From NCBI RefSeq assembly GCF_029892285.1, contig NZ_JARXVM010000024.1:27321-91320 (forward strand): 64,000 nucleotides of DNA. Reading direction: 5' to 3'. The stretch is from Rhizobium sp. SG_E_25_P2 (GTDB taxonomy: Bacteria > Pseudomonadota > Alphaproteobacteria > Rhizobiales > Rhizobiaceae). Positions 35,227-44,437 of this stretch are shown here, in pieces. The notes under the pieces are model-generated. The model had not been told where the DNA came from and did no database searches. It saw nothing but the letters and a program-made list of their open reading frames with translations. The position numbers and the translations under genes were made by a program. Position 1 is the stretch's first letter. Each line of letters starts with the position of its first letter.

Positions 35227-35973
35227 ATGGCAGGCCATTCACAATTCAAGAACATCATGCATCGCAAGGGGAAGCAGGATTCGATCCGTTCGAAGATGTT
35301 CTCCAAGCTCGCCCGCGAAATCACCGTGGCCGCCAAAGCTGGCCTGCCCGACCCGCTGATGAATTCCAGACTGCGCCTGGCGATCCAGAACGCCAAGGCC
35401 CAGTCCATGCCCAAGGACAATATCGACCGCGCCATCAAGAAGGCTTCCGGCGCCGATGGCGAGAACTATGACGAAGTCCGCTATGAAGGCTATGGTCCGG
35501 GCGGCATCGCCGTCATCGTCGAGGCGCTGACCGACAACCGCAACCGCACCGCCTCCAATGTCCGCTCGATCTTCACCAAGGCCGGCGGCGCATTGGGCGA
35601 AACCGGCTCGGTGTCCTTCTCCTTCGATCATGTCGGCGAAATCACCTACAAGCTCGCCGTCGGCGACGCCGACAAGGTCATGGAAGCGGCAATCGAAGCC
35701 GGCGCCGACGATGTTGTGACCGATGAAGACGGCCACACCGTCTATTGCGCCTTCGAAGCGCTCGGCGAAGTCTCCAAGGCGCTCGAAGCCCTTCTCGGCG
35801 AAGCCGAAACGGTCAAGCCGATCTGGAGAGCGCAGAACAGCATTCCAGTCGACGAAGAACGCGCCCAGTCGCTGATGAAGATGACCGACGCGCTGGAAGA
35901 CGACGACGACGTCCAGAATGTCTACACCAATATGGATATTCCCGAAGACGTGATGGCCAAGCTCTCGGCTTGA
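35227..35973 (+). CDS. yebC: YebC/PmpR-family transcriptional or translational regulator
   Basis: 248 residues, the normal length. It begins [17 protein letters not shown], continues [19 protein letters not shown], and has [19 protein letters not shown], all diagnostic of the family. YebC proteins bind DNA or the ribosome; recent work on relatives points to easing translation of proline runs. In rhizobia yebC usually lies just before the ruv genes; here two minus-strand genes intervene. Confidence 0.95.
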   Translation: MAGHSQFKNIMHRKGKQDSIRSKMFSKLAREITVAAKAGLPDPLMNSRLRLAIQNAKAQSMPKDNIDRAIKKASGADGENYDEVRYEGYGPGGIAVIVEALTDNRNRTASNVRSIFTKAGGALGETGSVSFSFDHVGEITYKLAVGDADKVMEAAIEAGADDVVTDEDGHTVYCAFEALGEVSKALEALLGEAETVKPIWRAQNSIPVDEERAQSLMKMTDALEDDDDVQNVYTNMDIPEDVMAKLSA

Positions 35974-36091
35974 TCAAAGACTGGCGCCGGGGATCTCGGC
36001 GCCATTTTTGTATGCGGCGTGCGCCACTTTTTCCAACAGCTTGCGCCACGATTTTCGATGGCGCTCTCTATGTTGTTGATGGCGTGCGCCG

Positions 36092-36223
36092 CCCCTCATC
36101 CCCCTGCCGGGACCTTCTCCCCGCGCCTGCGGGGAGAAGGGCAATTTGGGCACGGTAGGCGCTCCATCCTCCTTCGCCCCGCAATGCGGGGAGAAGGTGG
36201 CGGCAGCCGGATGATGCAAGGGG
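36092..36223. repeat. RIME-like intergenic palindromic repeat
   Basis: A pair of inverted modules. The left one runs cccctcatcc and gccgggaccttctccccgc, folding through CCTTCTCCCCGC/GCGGGGAGAAGG (36113-36124 and 36129-36140). The right one (36171-36197) is the same hairpin, then the reversed ends ggcggcagccggatgatg. The two outer ends are also complementary. This matches the mosaic repeats scattered between genes of rhizobia, agrobacteria and brucellae. Confidence 0.75.
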
Positions 36224-36263
36224 CCATGCACCACGATGCCTCATGAAAGACAGGCGCCGCGTC

Positions 36264-37268
36264 TCACGCCGCCTTCGCCATCTCCTGCCTGAGTCCCGCG
36301 AAATGTTCGATCGAGCGCAGCCGCGTCTCGATGTCGTGCACCGGCGTGGAGACGATCACTTCATCCGCTCTTGTGTCGGCAAGGAAGCGGGCGAGTTTGC
36401 GCGAGGCGGTTTCCGGCGAGCCGACGATCGCATAGCGCAACGTATGTTCGACGCCGATCCGCTCCTGCTCCGACCAGATCCCGTCCATGGATTTCACCGG
36501 CCGCGGGAAGAGGGTGCGATTGTTGCGGCGGAGATTGATGAATTGCTGCTGGGCCGAGGTGAAGAGGTAATTCGCCTCGTCATCGGTGTCGGCGATTGCG
36601 CCCATGACGCCGACCATCGCATAGGGCCGGTCGAGCTGCGCGGACGGCTGGAAGCGTTCGCGGTAAATGTCCAGCGCGCCCAGGAGATCGTCGGGCGCGA
36701 AATGCGAGGCGAAGGCGTAGGGCAGGCCGAGCATGCCGGCGAGATGGGCGCTGTAATGGCTGGAGCCCAACAGCCAGAGCGGCACTTTCGCGCCGGCGCC
36801 CGGCACGGCGAGAACGGAGCGCTCATCAATGGGATCGGCGAGATAGGCCTGCAGTTCCAGCACATCCTGCGGATAGCCCTGGGCGCTCTGGTCGAGATCG
36901 CGCCTGAGCGCGCGGGCGGTGCGCATGTCTGTGCCGGGCGCGCGGCCCAGTCCGAGATCGACGCGGCCGGGAAACAGCGCTTCCAGCGTGCCGAACTGTT
37001 CGGCGATGACCAGGGGCGAATGATTGGGCAGCATCACGCCGCCCGAGCCGATGCGGATCGTCTTGGTCGCTGCGCCGACATGGCCGATCAGCACGGCCGT
37101 CGCCGCGCTCGCCACCGCCGGCATGCCGTGATGTTCGGCCAGCCAATAGCGGTTATAGCCCAGTTCCTCGGCGCGGATGGCCATGCGGCGCGTGTTGGCC
37201 AAGGCGTCCGACAGCGTGCCGCCTTCGGCGACGGTCGCGAGATCGAGGATCGAAAAGGGAATGGTCAT
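36264..37268 (-). CDS. Luciferase-like flavin monooxygenase (LLM class)
   Basis: 334 residues from the ATG at 37268, preceded by GGGAG; the longer frame to 37454 is unsupported. Family signatures are [36 protein letters not shown] and [10 protein letters not shown]. It resembles YhbW-type group 1 proteins, TIM-barrel enzymes that use reduced flavin and oxygen. Substrate is unknown. It is divergent from no neighbour; it follows the RIME element and is read towards yebC. Confidence 0.85.
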   Translation of the reverse strand: MTIPFSILDLATVAEGGTLSDALANTRRMAIRAEELGYNRYWLAEHHGMPAVASAATAVLIGHVGAATKTIRIGSGGVMLPNHSPLVIAEQFGTLEALFPGRVDLGLGRAPGTDMRTARALRRDLDQSAQGYPQDVLELQAYLADPIDERSVLAVPGAGAKVPLWLLGSSHYSAHLAGMLGLPYAFASHFAPDDLLGALDIYRERFQPSAQLDRPYAMVGVMGAIADTDDEANYLFTSAQQQFINLRRNNRTLFPRPVKSMDGIWSEQERIGVEHTLRYAIVGSPETASRKLARFLADTRADEVIVSTPVHDIETRLRSIEHFAGLRQEMAKAA

Positions 37269-37386
37269 GTCGCGGCTCCCTGCCAAAGCACCGAGATAGG
37301 GTGGAGGGGGCATGCCTTCAACCTCGCAACAACGACAAACGCCGCGCAAGCATGTCGCGCGGCGCCTGGATTTTGGTCGAAAGTGA

Positions 37387-39675
37387 TCAGCCGGCGCGCC
37401 GGTGCTCGCTGCGGGCCTGCTCGGCTTCGAGACGGAACTGGGCGATACGGCCATCCATTTCGGAGGCTTCGCGGGCCAGCTGGTGAATGGCGGCGGTGGT
37501 TTCCTCCACCATGGCGGCGTTCTGCTGGGTCATGCCGTCGATGGCGTTAACGGAGGTTGAGATATGGCCGAGCGTTTCGGCCTCGTCTGCGGTGGCCTTC
37601 ATGATCTCGGCGATGCGGCCGTTGATCTGGCCGACATAGCCGCCGATCGACTGCAGCGCTTCGCCGGCCTTTTCCACCAGTTCCACGCCTGTCTGCACGT
37701 CCAGCGTCGACTTGTTGAGCAGATCGGTGATTTCCTTGGCGGCGCGCGCCGAGCGCTGGGCAAGTTCGCGCACTTCCTGGGCGACGACCGCGAAGCCTTT
37801 GCCGCTTTCGCCAGCCCGGGCCGCCTCGACGCCGGCGTTCAGCGCCAGCAGATTGGTCTGGAAGGCGATTTCGTCGATCACCGAAATGATCGAGTTGATC
37901 TGCTGCGAGGAGTTTTGGATTGCTTCCATGGCGCGCACCGCGTTCTCCATGATGTGCGCCGAGCGTTCTGTGCCCGACGCCGCCTCGCGGGCGATGCGGG
38001 TTGCGTCGCCGGCGCGCGCCTTCTGAGCGTCGACCGACCGAACGATCTCGTTGATGGCGGAGACGGTTTCGCTGATGGCGACCGACTGGCGTTCGGTGCG
38101 CTCGGCCAGTTGGTCTGCGCCTTCGCGCATCTCATCCGATCCGGCCCTCACCGCCAGCGAATTGCGGCGGATCGCCTGCAGGGCGTCGGCCAGCGTCGAC
38201 ATGGAGGCGTTGAAATCCTGTCGCAGGCGGTCCAGTGAGGGCGGGAACCGGGCTTCGATGGCAAAGGCGATATCGCCTTTGGCCATGCGCGTCAGGCCTT
38301 CGCCGAGTGCGCTTACCACGCTCTGCAGCGTTTCGGCTTCGCGTTCCTGTTCGGCAAGGCGGCTCAGGCGCGCTTCTTCTTCGGTGCGGCGGGCGGCTTC
38401 CGCCTCGCTTTCCAACGCCAGTTGGCGCACCAGCTTGTCGCGGAAAGAAATCAGCGCCCGCGACATCACGCCGATTTCGTCGGGCCGGCTGGCGCCGTCG
38501 ATTGCGGTGTCCAGACGTCCGGCAGCCACGGTTTCGGTGGCCTGGGCGAGTTTGACCAGCGGGCGGAACATGCGGCTGAGGATCAGTCCTGCAAGGGCTG
38601 CGGCTGCAATCAGCACGGCGAGGCCCACAAGCGTCAACTGTTCGGCAACGGTGAGCGAACCTGCGTCCAGCTCTTCTGTCAGCACGCTTTCAGCCAGATG
38701 ATAGCGCGCGCCGTCGATTTCCATGGGTAGGGCGAAGCCCTTGGCGGCGCCGTCGGGGCGGGTGATGTCGCGGCCAAAAGCGTCGAACCCCGCCATATCG
38801 TCGGCCGACAGTTTTCCAGCTGACGTCAGCCTGCCGTCTGGGCCTGCGATGATGGCGTCGCCCGCCGCCGTGACGATGCTCGCCTGCTCGCTGCCGCCCG
38901 CCGGGATGGCCATGGAGAGCACCGAAGCCAGAACCTCATCCTTGACCCGGAAGATGAATGTGCCGCGATGGGCGCCGAGATTGAGCAGCGGCGCGGCGAA
39001 ATAGATTTCCGCCGATCCCGTTTTGGCGTCGACGCCGATGCCGGAAAACAACGGCGCGATGTCGTCGCTCTGCGCGGCCTTGACCGCGTCCATCGTCTTG
39101 GCCTGAAGCGCGCCAAGGCCTGTTCCCGCCCAGGCGGCGTCAGCGAGGTTGGCGGCGAAAGTCTCATCCTTCTTGTAGGAATAGACGACATTGCCCTTGC
39201 CATCGACAATCAACAGGTCGGAGAAAGGGCTCGAGGCCAAGAGCTTCTTGACCTCTGGCTGCAACTCCTCATGCGCGGAGAAATAATAGCCGCTCGGCCC
39301 TTCCGGCTTCACCAGTTTTTCGCGTTCGCCGGCGGGATTGGGATTGTTGGCGATGAACACATCGCGCAGCGCCGCGGCTGCCTGGCCTGGCTTCTTGTCC
39401 AGCGTTTTCCAGCCGCTCTTGAGATTGACCAGGGATTTCTGCAGCGTCTCGATGGCGGCCGAAGCGCCCGCCTGATCGCGGATCTGGGCGATGCGGCCCT
39501 GGAGCGTTGCGACGCGGAATTCCAGAATGCTGCGCATCGACCGCGCCGATTGCTCCACCAGCACCGATCGGGTGCCGAAATAGCCGAGCGAGACGAGCGC
39601 CGCCACCGAGACGATGATGAGCGCCAGGAACAAGGCGACAACCTTCGCCCTTAATGACTGGAAGATTCTCGGCAT
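37387..39675 (-). CDS. Methyl-accepting chemotaxis protein
   Basis: 762 residues from the ATG at 39675 with GGAG upstream. Layout: transmembrane helix near residues 12-32, a periplasmic sensor of about 300 residues, a second helix near 340-365 ([20 protein letters not shown]), HAMP, and a cytoplasmic signalling domain. The hairpin tip reads [20 protein letters not shown], followed by [18 protein letters not shown]. The C-terminal end lacks a CheR-docking pentapeptide. The ligand is unknown. No other chemotaxis genes are nearby. Confidence 0.93.
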   Translation of the reverse strand: MPRIFQSLRAKVVALFLALIIVSVAALVSLGYFGTRSVLVEQSARSMRSILEFRVATLQGRIAQIRDQAGASAAIETLQKSLVNLKSGWKTLDKKPGQAAAALRDVFIANNPNPAGEREKLVKPEGPSGYYFSAHEELQPEVKKLLASSPFSDLLIVDGKGNVVYSYKKDETFAANLADAAWAGTGLGALQAKTMDAVKAAQSDDIAPLFSGIGVDAKTGSAEIYFAAPLLNLGAHRGTFIFRVKDEVLASVLSMAIPAGGSEQASIVTAAGDAIIAGPDGRLTSAGKLSADDMAGFDAFGRDITRPDGAAKGFALPMEIDGARYHLAESVLTEELDAGSLTVAEQLTLVGLAVLIAAAALAGLILSRMFRPLVKLAQATETVAAGRLDTAIDGASRPDEIGVMSRALISFRDKLVRQLALESEAEAARRTEEEARLSRLAEQEREAETLQSVVSALGEGLTRMAKGDIAFAIEARFPPSLDRLRQDFNASMSTLADALQAIRRNSLAVRAGSDEMREGADQLAERTERQSVAISETVSAINEIVRSVDAQKARAGDATRIAREAASGTERSAHIMENAVRAMEAIQNSSQQINSIISVIDEIAFQTNLLALNAGVEAARAGESGKGFAVVAQEVRELAQRSARAAKEITDLLNKSTLDVQTGVELVEKAGEALQSIGGYVGQINGRIAEIMKATADEAETLGHISTSVNAIDGMTQQNAAMVEETTAAIHQLAREASEMDGRIAQFRLEAEQARSEHRRAG

Positions 39676-39916
39676 GACGAACTCCAACTTCCCCAATTGC
39701 ACAACAGCGCCCAGCGCCCCGCCGCCAGCGACCGGCGGCCTGATCATTTTTGAGTCTATACGACAATTTGCCTAACTTCTTTAAGTTGAAGTTAAGAAAT
39801 CGCTCGCGGGCGCCGATGAGTTCAAAAAGTGCAGGTTTGCATTTCGCCCTGATATCGCTCTCGCTGTTTCCATCGGAAGAAAATTGGCGTATCGAGAACA
39901 AAAGGAGAAACTTTGC

Positions 39917-40438
39917 ATGAGCGCTTTGATTCGGATCGTCGGCATCGATCCCGGCCTGCGTCGCACCGGCTGGGGCGTGATCGAGACGCTCGGCAATTCG
40001 CTGCGCTTCGTGGCGTCGGGCACGGTGACGTCGGACGACAAAGCTGATCTTGCTTCAAGGCTTTGCCAGCTTCACGATGGTCTCGCCGATGTCATTCATC
40101 TGCATCAGCCGGATGAAGCCGCAGTCGAGCAGACCTTCGTCAACAAGGATGCGACGGCGACGCTGAAACTCGGCCAGGCGCGCGGCATCGCCATGCTGGT
40201 TCCGGCTCGCGCCGGTCTGCCTGTGGCGGAATATGCGCCCAACGCCGTCAAGAAGGCTGTGATCGGCGTTGGCCATGGCGAAAAACAGCAAATTCACCTG
40301 ATGCTGAAAGTGCTGATGCCCAAGGCGACCTTCCAGGGAAATGACGCCGCCGATGCGCTGGCCATCGCCATCTGTCACGCCCATCATCTCGGCGGCGCGG
40401 CGAACCGGTTGAAGGCGATGGCAAGGGCGGCGTTGTAG
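39917..40438 (+). CDS. ruvC: Holliday junction resolvase RuvC
   Basis: 173 residues from the ATG at 39917, with AAAAGGAG upstream. Catalytic acidic residues are visible in [14 protein letters not shown] (Asp11), in [11 protein letters not shown], and in [15 protein letters not shown] near the end. The enzyme is the endonuclease that nicks Holliday junctions with RuvAB. The next genes are an inserted antitoxin/toxin pair, then ruvA, so the ruvCAB series is interrupted but each gene looks intact. Confidence 0.96.
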   Translation: MSALIRIVGIDPGLRRTGWGVIETLGNSLRFVASGTVTSDDKADLASRLCQLHDGLADVIHLHQPDEAAVEQTFVNKDATATLKLGQARGIAMLVPARAGLPVAEYAPNAVKKAVIGVGHGEKQQIHLMLKVLMPKATFQGNDAADALAIAICHAHHLGGAANRLKAMARAAL

Positions 40439-40456
40439 TTTTGTTCTTGACTTGTT

Positions 40457-40485
40457 CTTGTGGTAAGAATATTTCTTACCACAAG
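40457..40485. promoter_or_regulatory. 29-bp perfect palindrome, candidate antitoxin operator
   Basis: CTTGTGGTAAGAA and TTCTTACCACAAG are perfect 13-base arms around TAT. It sits just upstream of the AbrB-type antitoxin and overlaps a possible promoter with -35 TTGACT at 40447-40452 and the -10 region within the palindrome. The right arm ends next to the AAGGAG ribosome binding site. It is the expected site for autorepression by the toxin-antitoxin complex. Confidence 0.75.
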
Positions 40486-40494
40486 GAGATTGTC

Positions 40495-40746
40495 ATGCGC
40501 GTCACATCCAAAGGTCAGGTCACGATACCCCGCGATATTCGCGAACTGGTCGGCATTGAGCCGAACAGCGAAGTCATCTTTTCCGTCGAAAGCGGGCGCG
40601 TCGTGCTGACGCCCAAACACGGGCGCGAGCAGATTGCGGAACAGCAGCGGTTGGCCGACTTTCTCGAGGTTCTGGATCGGATTGAAGGTACTGGGGATCA
40701 GGAGATCGATGGCGACGCCTTGATGGCGATGACCCGGGACCGGTGA
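40495..40746 (+). CDS. AbrB/MazE-type antitoxin (VapB-like), first module
   Basis: 83 residues from the ATG at 40495 with AAGGAG; the frame from 40441 runs through the operator and is not used. The SpoVT-AbrB domain begins at residue 1 (MRVTSKGQVTIPRDIRELVG), and the C-terminal helix, for wrapping the toxin, holds EQQRLADFLEVLDRIEGTG. It precedes a PIN-domain toxin by three bases. The pair lies between ruvC and ruvA. Confidence 0.9.
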   Translation: MRVTSKGQVTIPRDIRELVGIEPNSEVIFSVESGRVVLTPKHGREQIAEQQRLADFLEVLDRIEGTGDQEIDGDALMAMTRDR

Positions 40747-40749
40747 GGC

Positions 40750-41157
40750 ATGGCTGTCCTCGTCGACACCAATATTCTGGTCGATATCGCCATACGCGAT
40801 CCTCAATGGCTTCTTTGGTCCCGGCGTCGACTGGCGGACGCCCGCGGCCGACTGCTGATCAATCCCATCATCTATGCGGAGTTTTCCGTGCGCTACGCCC
40901 GGCAGGACCAGGTTGACGCCGTTCTGCCCGAGACCGAGTTCATCCGTGAGAATCTGCCATGGAGCGCGGCTTTCGCGGCGGGGGCGGCCTTCAGGAAGTA
41001 TCGAGACGGCGGCGGAACGCGAGAGCGTGTTCTCCCGGATTTCCTGATCGGCGCTCACGCCGTCATTTCGGGCCATCATATCCTGACGCGCGACGCCAAA
41101 GGCTATCGCAGCTATTTTCCTACTGTGCCCCTCATCACGCCAGACACTCACCCCTAA
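40750..41157 (+). CDS. PIN-domain toxin (VapC-like), first module
   Basis: 135 residues. The PIN active site acids are visible: Asp in LVDTNILVD, Glu in IIYAEFSV, Asp in VLPDFLIGAHA, and Asp in LTRDAKGYRSYFP. VapC toxins are ribonucleases that usually cut tRNA or rRNA. With the upstream antitoxin it forms a complete module. Its stop lies 15 bases before the ruvA ATG. Confidence 0.9.
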   Translation: MAVLVDTNILVDIAIRDPQWLLWSRRRLADARGRLLINPIIYAEFSVRYARQDQVDAVLPETEFIRENLPWSAAFAAGAAFRKYRDGGGTRERVLPDFLIGAHAVISGHHILTRDAKGYRSYFPTVPLITPDTHP

Positions 41158-41172
41158 TTGCGGAAAGCTGCC

Positions 41173-41790
41173 ATGATCGGAAAACTCAAAGGCGTGATCG
41201 AGGAAATCGGCGAGGACTATGTGCTCGTGGATGTGCATGGCGTCTGCTATGTCGCCCATTGTTCGGCCCGCACGCTGTCGCGCATCGGCTCGGTGGGGGA
41301 GGCTGTGGTGCTGTTCATCGAGACCTATGTGCGTGAAGACCAACTCCGGTTGTTCGGCTTCCTGAGCGGGCTGGAGCGCGAATGGTTCCGCATGCTGCAG
41401 ATCGTCCAAGGCGTCGGCTCCAAAGTGGCGCTGGCGGTGCTGTCGACACTGACCCCGTCCGAACTCGCCAATGCGATCGCGCTGCAGGACAGGACCACGA
41501 TATCCCGCGCGCCGGGCGTCGGCCCAAAGGTCGCTGTGCGCATTCTCACCGAGCTCAAGAGCAAGGCGCCCGCCTTCAGCGGCGACGCCGGCCCGGGCAT
41601 TGGTCTCAAGCAGGAACTGGGCGAGGGCGTCGCGCCCGCGCCGGTGGCCGATGCGGTCTCCGCGCTCACCAATCTCGGCTATTCCCGCGACCAGGCGGCG
41701 AGCGCGGTGGCTGCGGCGCTCAAGAATGGCGGCGAAGGCGCCGACAGCGCCAAGCTGATCCGGCTGGGCTTGAAGGAACTGGCGCGGTGA
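41173..41790 (+). CDS. ruvA: Holliday junction branch-migration protein RuvA
   Basis: 205 residues from the ATG at 41173 ([12 protein letters not shown]). Domain I has [13 protein letters not shown]; two helix-hairpin-helix motifs follow ([29 protein letters not shown]); domain III at the C-terminus ([16 protein letters not shown]) contacts RuvB. All appear intact. RuvA binds the four-way junction. It sits between two toxin-antitoxin modules, so its expression may depend on the upstream promoter or on ruvC read-through. Confidence 0.96.
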   Translation: MIGKLKGVIEEIGEDYVLVDVHGVCYVAHCSARTLSRIGSVGEAVVLFIETYVREDQLRLFGFLSGLEREWFRMLQIVQGVGSKVALAVLSTLTPSELANAIALQDRTTISRAPGVGPKVAVRILTELKSKAPAFSGDAGPGIGLKQELGEGVAPAPVADAVSALTNLGYSRDQAASAVAAALKNGGEGADSAKLIRLGLKELAR

Positions 41791-41842
41791 TCCTTACTTG
41801 TGCTATTATTCCTTACATTGACGAATTCGCAAGGAAACTGTC

Positions 41843-42103
41843 ATGTTGATCGTCCACAGCACGCTGACCTCCAAGGCTCAAACCACCATCCCTTCTGAAG
41901 TTCGTGATGCGCTCAACTTAAGGGTGGGGGACCGAATCAATTATTTCATTGATGGAGCCAGAGTTATGTTGCGGGTGAAGAACAAGCGCGCCGTCGATCT
42001 GGCCGGATTGCTGCATGATCCGGATCGTCCTGCGGTCGGCGTGGCAGATATTGAAACGTCTATTGCCGACGCCATCGCGGATGACGTGGCGGCATCGCGA
42101 TGA
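41843..42103 (+). CDS. AbrB-type antitoxin, second module
   Basis: 86 residues with AAGGAAA upstream. The AbrB domain is at the N-terminus (LTSKAQTTIPSEVRDALNL, then GDRINYFIDG), and the C-terminal tail is acidic ([14 protein letters not shown]). It is unlike the first antitoxin except for the fold, so the two modules are separate acquisitions. The stop overlaps the toxin start by four bases (ATGA). Confidence 0.88.
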   Translation: MLIVHSTLTSKAQTTIPSEVRDALNLRVGDRINYFIDGARVMLRVKNKRAVDLAGLLHDPDRPAVGVADIETSIADAIADDVAASR

Positions 42104-42498
42104 TCGGTCTTGACACCAATATCTTGTTGCGTTTGGTCCTCAAGGATGACCCGGTTCAAACCGAACTCGCGGTTGGGCTTGTTGCCGGCCTCTCGAAAGA
42201 AAACCCGGGCTATGTGAACTGTATCACCTTGCTGGAATTCACGTGGTACCTTCGCCGGCGTCTCAAACTTGAGCGCCGACTTGTGGCGGATACGGTATTC
42301 AGCCTGTTGCAGGCTGAAGATCTTGTTTTTGAAGACGAGGAACTGATCGGAGCAGTCTTGATGAGGATGTCGGACACCAGCGTCGAGTTTGCCGACACCA
42401 TTATTGCTCTACGGAACAAGCGCGACGGTTGTTCGACAACCCGCACCTTCGATACGGCTGCTGCACGGCAGTTGCCCGAAATGGAACTCCTGCAATGA
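42100..42498 (+). CDS. PIN-domain toxin, second module, overlapping ruvB
   Basis: 132 residues. PIN acids: Asp in GLDTNILLR, Glu in TLLEFTWYL, Asp in EFADTIIAL, Asp in TRTFDTAAA; all four positions are present. The last residues overlap the ruvB start: the TGA stop shares bases with ATGA of ruvB. Toxin translation may therefore couple to ruvB. Sequence is distinct from the first toxin. Confidence 0.88.
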   Translation: MIGLDTNILLRLVLKDDPVQTELAVGLVAGLSKENPGYVNCITLLEFTWYLRRRLKLERRLVADTVFSLLQAEDLVFEDEELIGAVLMRMSDTSVEFADTIIALRNKRDGCSTTRTFDTAAARQLPEMELLQ

Positions 42499-43535
42499 GC
42501 GCTCCCAACACTCTCCTCACGCCGGAAAAACGCGGCGACGATCTCGACACCGCGCTCCGGCCGCAAACGCTCGATGACTTCACCGGCCAGGCGGAAGCGC
42601 GCGCCAATCTGAAGATTTTCATCGAGGCGGCGAAGAATCGCGGCGAGGCGCTTGATCACGTGCTGTTCGTCGGCCCGCCCGGCCTCGGCAAGACCACGCT
42701 CGCCCAGATCATGGCCAAGGAGTTGGGCGTCAATTTCCGCTCGACCTCGGGGCCAGTCATCGCCAAAGCCGGCGATCTGGCGGCGCTGCTCACCAATCTC
42801 GAAGAGCGTGACGTGCTGTTCATCGACGAAATCCATCGGCTCAACCCGGCGGTCGAGGAAATCCTCTATCCCGCCATGGAGGATTACCAACTCGACCTGA
42901 TCATTGGCGAGGGGCCTGCGGCGCGGTCGGTGAAGATCGATCTGTCGAAATTCACGCTGGTTGCGGCCACCACGCGGCTCGGTCTGCTCACCAATCCGCT
43001 ACGCGACCGTTTCGGCATTCCCGTACGCCTGAACTTCTACACGGTCGACGAATTGCAGTTGATCGTGAGGCGCGGCGCCAGGCTGATGGGGCTCGGCATG
43101 ACCGATACTGGGGCGCGCGAAATTGCCCGACGCGCTCGGGGCACGCCGCGCATTGCCGGCCGACTGTTGCGCCGGGTGCGCGACTTCGCCGAAGTCGCGA
43201 AAGCCGAAGCGGTGACCGCCGAGATCGCCGATATGGCGTTGACGCGGCTCGATGTCGACAAAATGGGCTTCGACCAGCTCGATCGCCGCTATCTCACCAT
43301 GATCGCCGTCAATTTCGGCGGCGGTCCTGTCGGCATCGAGACGATTTCGGCTGGCCTGTCTGAGCCGCGCGACGCCATCGAGGATATCATCGAGCCTTAT
43401 CTGATCCAGCAGGGCTTCATCCAGCGGACGCCGCGTGGCCGGGTGTTGACGGCGGTGGCCTGGAAACATCTTGGGCTGACGCCGCCCGCCAATCTCGTCC
43501 AGATGCAGATCGGTCTGTTTCAGGACGACGAGTAA
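42495..43535 (+). CDS. ruvB: Holliday junction DNA helicase RuvB
   Basis: 346 residues from the ATG at 42495. The AAA+ motor has Walker [15 protein letters not shown], Walker [10 protein letters not shown], sensor 1 region LVAATTRLG, and the arginine-finger region. The N-terminal [12 protein letters not shown] and the C-terminal winged helix ([12 protein letters not shown]) are complete. RuvB drives branch migration of Holliday junctions with RuvA. The start overlaps the second toxin gene, so ruvB has no intergenic region of its own. Confidence 0.96.
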   Translation: MSAPNTLLTPEKRGDDLDTALRPQTLDDFTGQAEARANLKIFIEAAKNRGEALDHVLFVGPPGLGKTTLAQIMAKELGVNFRSTSGPVIAKAGDLAALLTNLEERDVLFIDEIHRLNPAVEEILYPAMEDYQLDLIIGEGPAARSVKIDLSKFTLVAATTRLGLLTNPLRDRFGIPVRLNFYTVDELQLIVRRGARLMGLGMTDTGAREIARRARGTPRIAGRLLRRVRDFAEVAKAEAVTAEIADMALTRLDVDKMGFDQLDRRYLTMIAVNFGGGPVGIETISAGLSEPRDAIEDIIEPYLIQQGFIQRTPRGRVLTAVAWKHLGLTPPANLVQMQIGLFQDDE

Positions 43536-44437
43536 TGCTGCTGAGCCGCCGCGCCTTTTTGCGATGGGCGTTGGGCGGCGCCGCCGCGCTCGCCGCATTC
43601 GCCGGTTATCCCTTTGCCGAAGCCATGGCGTCGCCCCGGGTGGCGCGCTACCGGCTCACGCCGCGCAAATGGGCTCCAGGCTTCAAGCTCCACATCGCAG
43701 CGCTTGCGGATATCCATGCCTGCGATCCCTGGATGACGGCGGATCGCATCAAGGCGATCTGTGATCAGGCCAGTGCCCTTCAACCCGACATCATCCTGCT
43801 GCTCGGCGACTATGTCAGCGGGATGAATCTGGTGCTCGGCGATGTTGCCGCCGCAGACTGGTCTAGGGCGATGGCGGGGCTTTCGGCGCCGCTCGGCGTT
43901 CACGCCATTCTTGGCAATCACGACTATTGGGAGGATCTGTCCTTCCAGCGCGATCCGGAAAGCGCGACGATTGCCGAGACGGCGTTGAGCGCAATCGGCG
44001 TGCAGGTCTATGTCAACCGCGCGGCGCGGATCGAGAAGGATGGGCGTGGTTTCTGGCTCGCCGGGCTCGGCGACCAGATGGCGCTGCGCCCGGCAAAACA
44101 GTTTGGACGCGCGCAATTCGCCGGCATCGACGATCTGCCGCTGACGCTGGCAGCCATTCACACTAATGATCCTGTGTTGCTGATGGCCCATGAGCCCGAC
44201 ATTTTCGATCGCGTCGATGCCCGCGTCAGCCTCACGCTTTCGGGCCACACCCATGGCGGACAGATCAACCTGTTCGGCTGGCGGCCAGTTTCGGCGTCAC
44301 GCGGTTCCGCGCGTTATCCGGCGGGGCATTATCACAATGGCGGCCGCGATCTCATCGTCTCGCGCGGTCTTGGCTGTTCGGCCTTGCCCATCCGCGTCGG
44401 GTCCTGGCCGGAAATCCTGTCGATCGAACTTGGCTAA
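43535..44437 (+). CDS. Tat-exported metallophosphoesterase (YkuE-like)
   Basis: 300 residues; the ATG overlaps the ruvB stop by one base. A twin-arginine signal is visible (SRRAFLRWALGGAAALAAF). Calcineurin-like metal motifs are LADIHACDPW, LLGDYVSG, ILGNHDYWE and SGHTHGGQINLF. It resembles YkuE/UDP-diacylglucosamine-hydrolase-type exported phosphoesterases. Substrate unknown. It is probably transcribed with ruvB. Confidence 0.88.
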   Translation: MLLSRRAFLRWALGGAAALAAFAGYPFAEAMASPRVARYRLTPRKWAPGFKLHIAALADIHACDPWMTADRIKAICDQASALQPDIILLLGDYVSGMNLVLGDVAAADWSRAMAGLSAPLGVHAILGNHDYWEDLSFQRDPESATIAETALSAIGVQVYVNRAARIEKDGRGFWLAGLGDQMALRPAKQFGRAQFAGIDDLPLTLAAIHTNDPVLLMAHEPDIFDRVDARVSLTLSGHTHGGQINLFGWRPVSASRGSARYPAGHYHNGGRDLIVSRGLGCSALPIRVGSWPEILSIELG

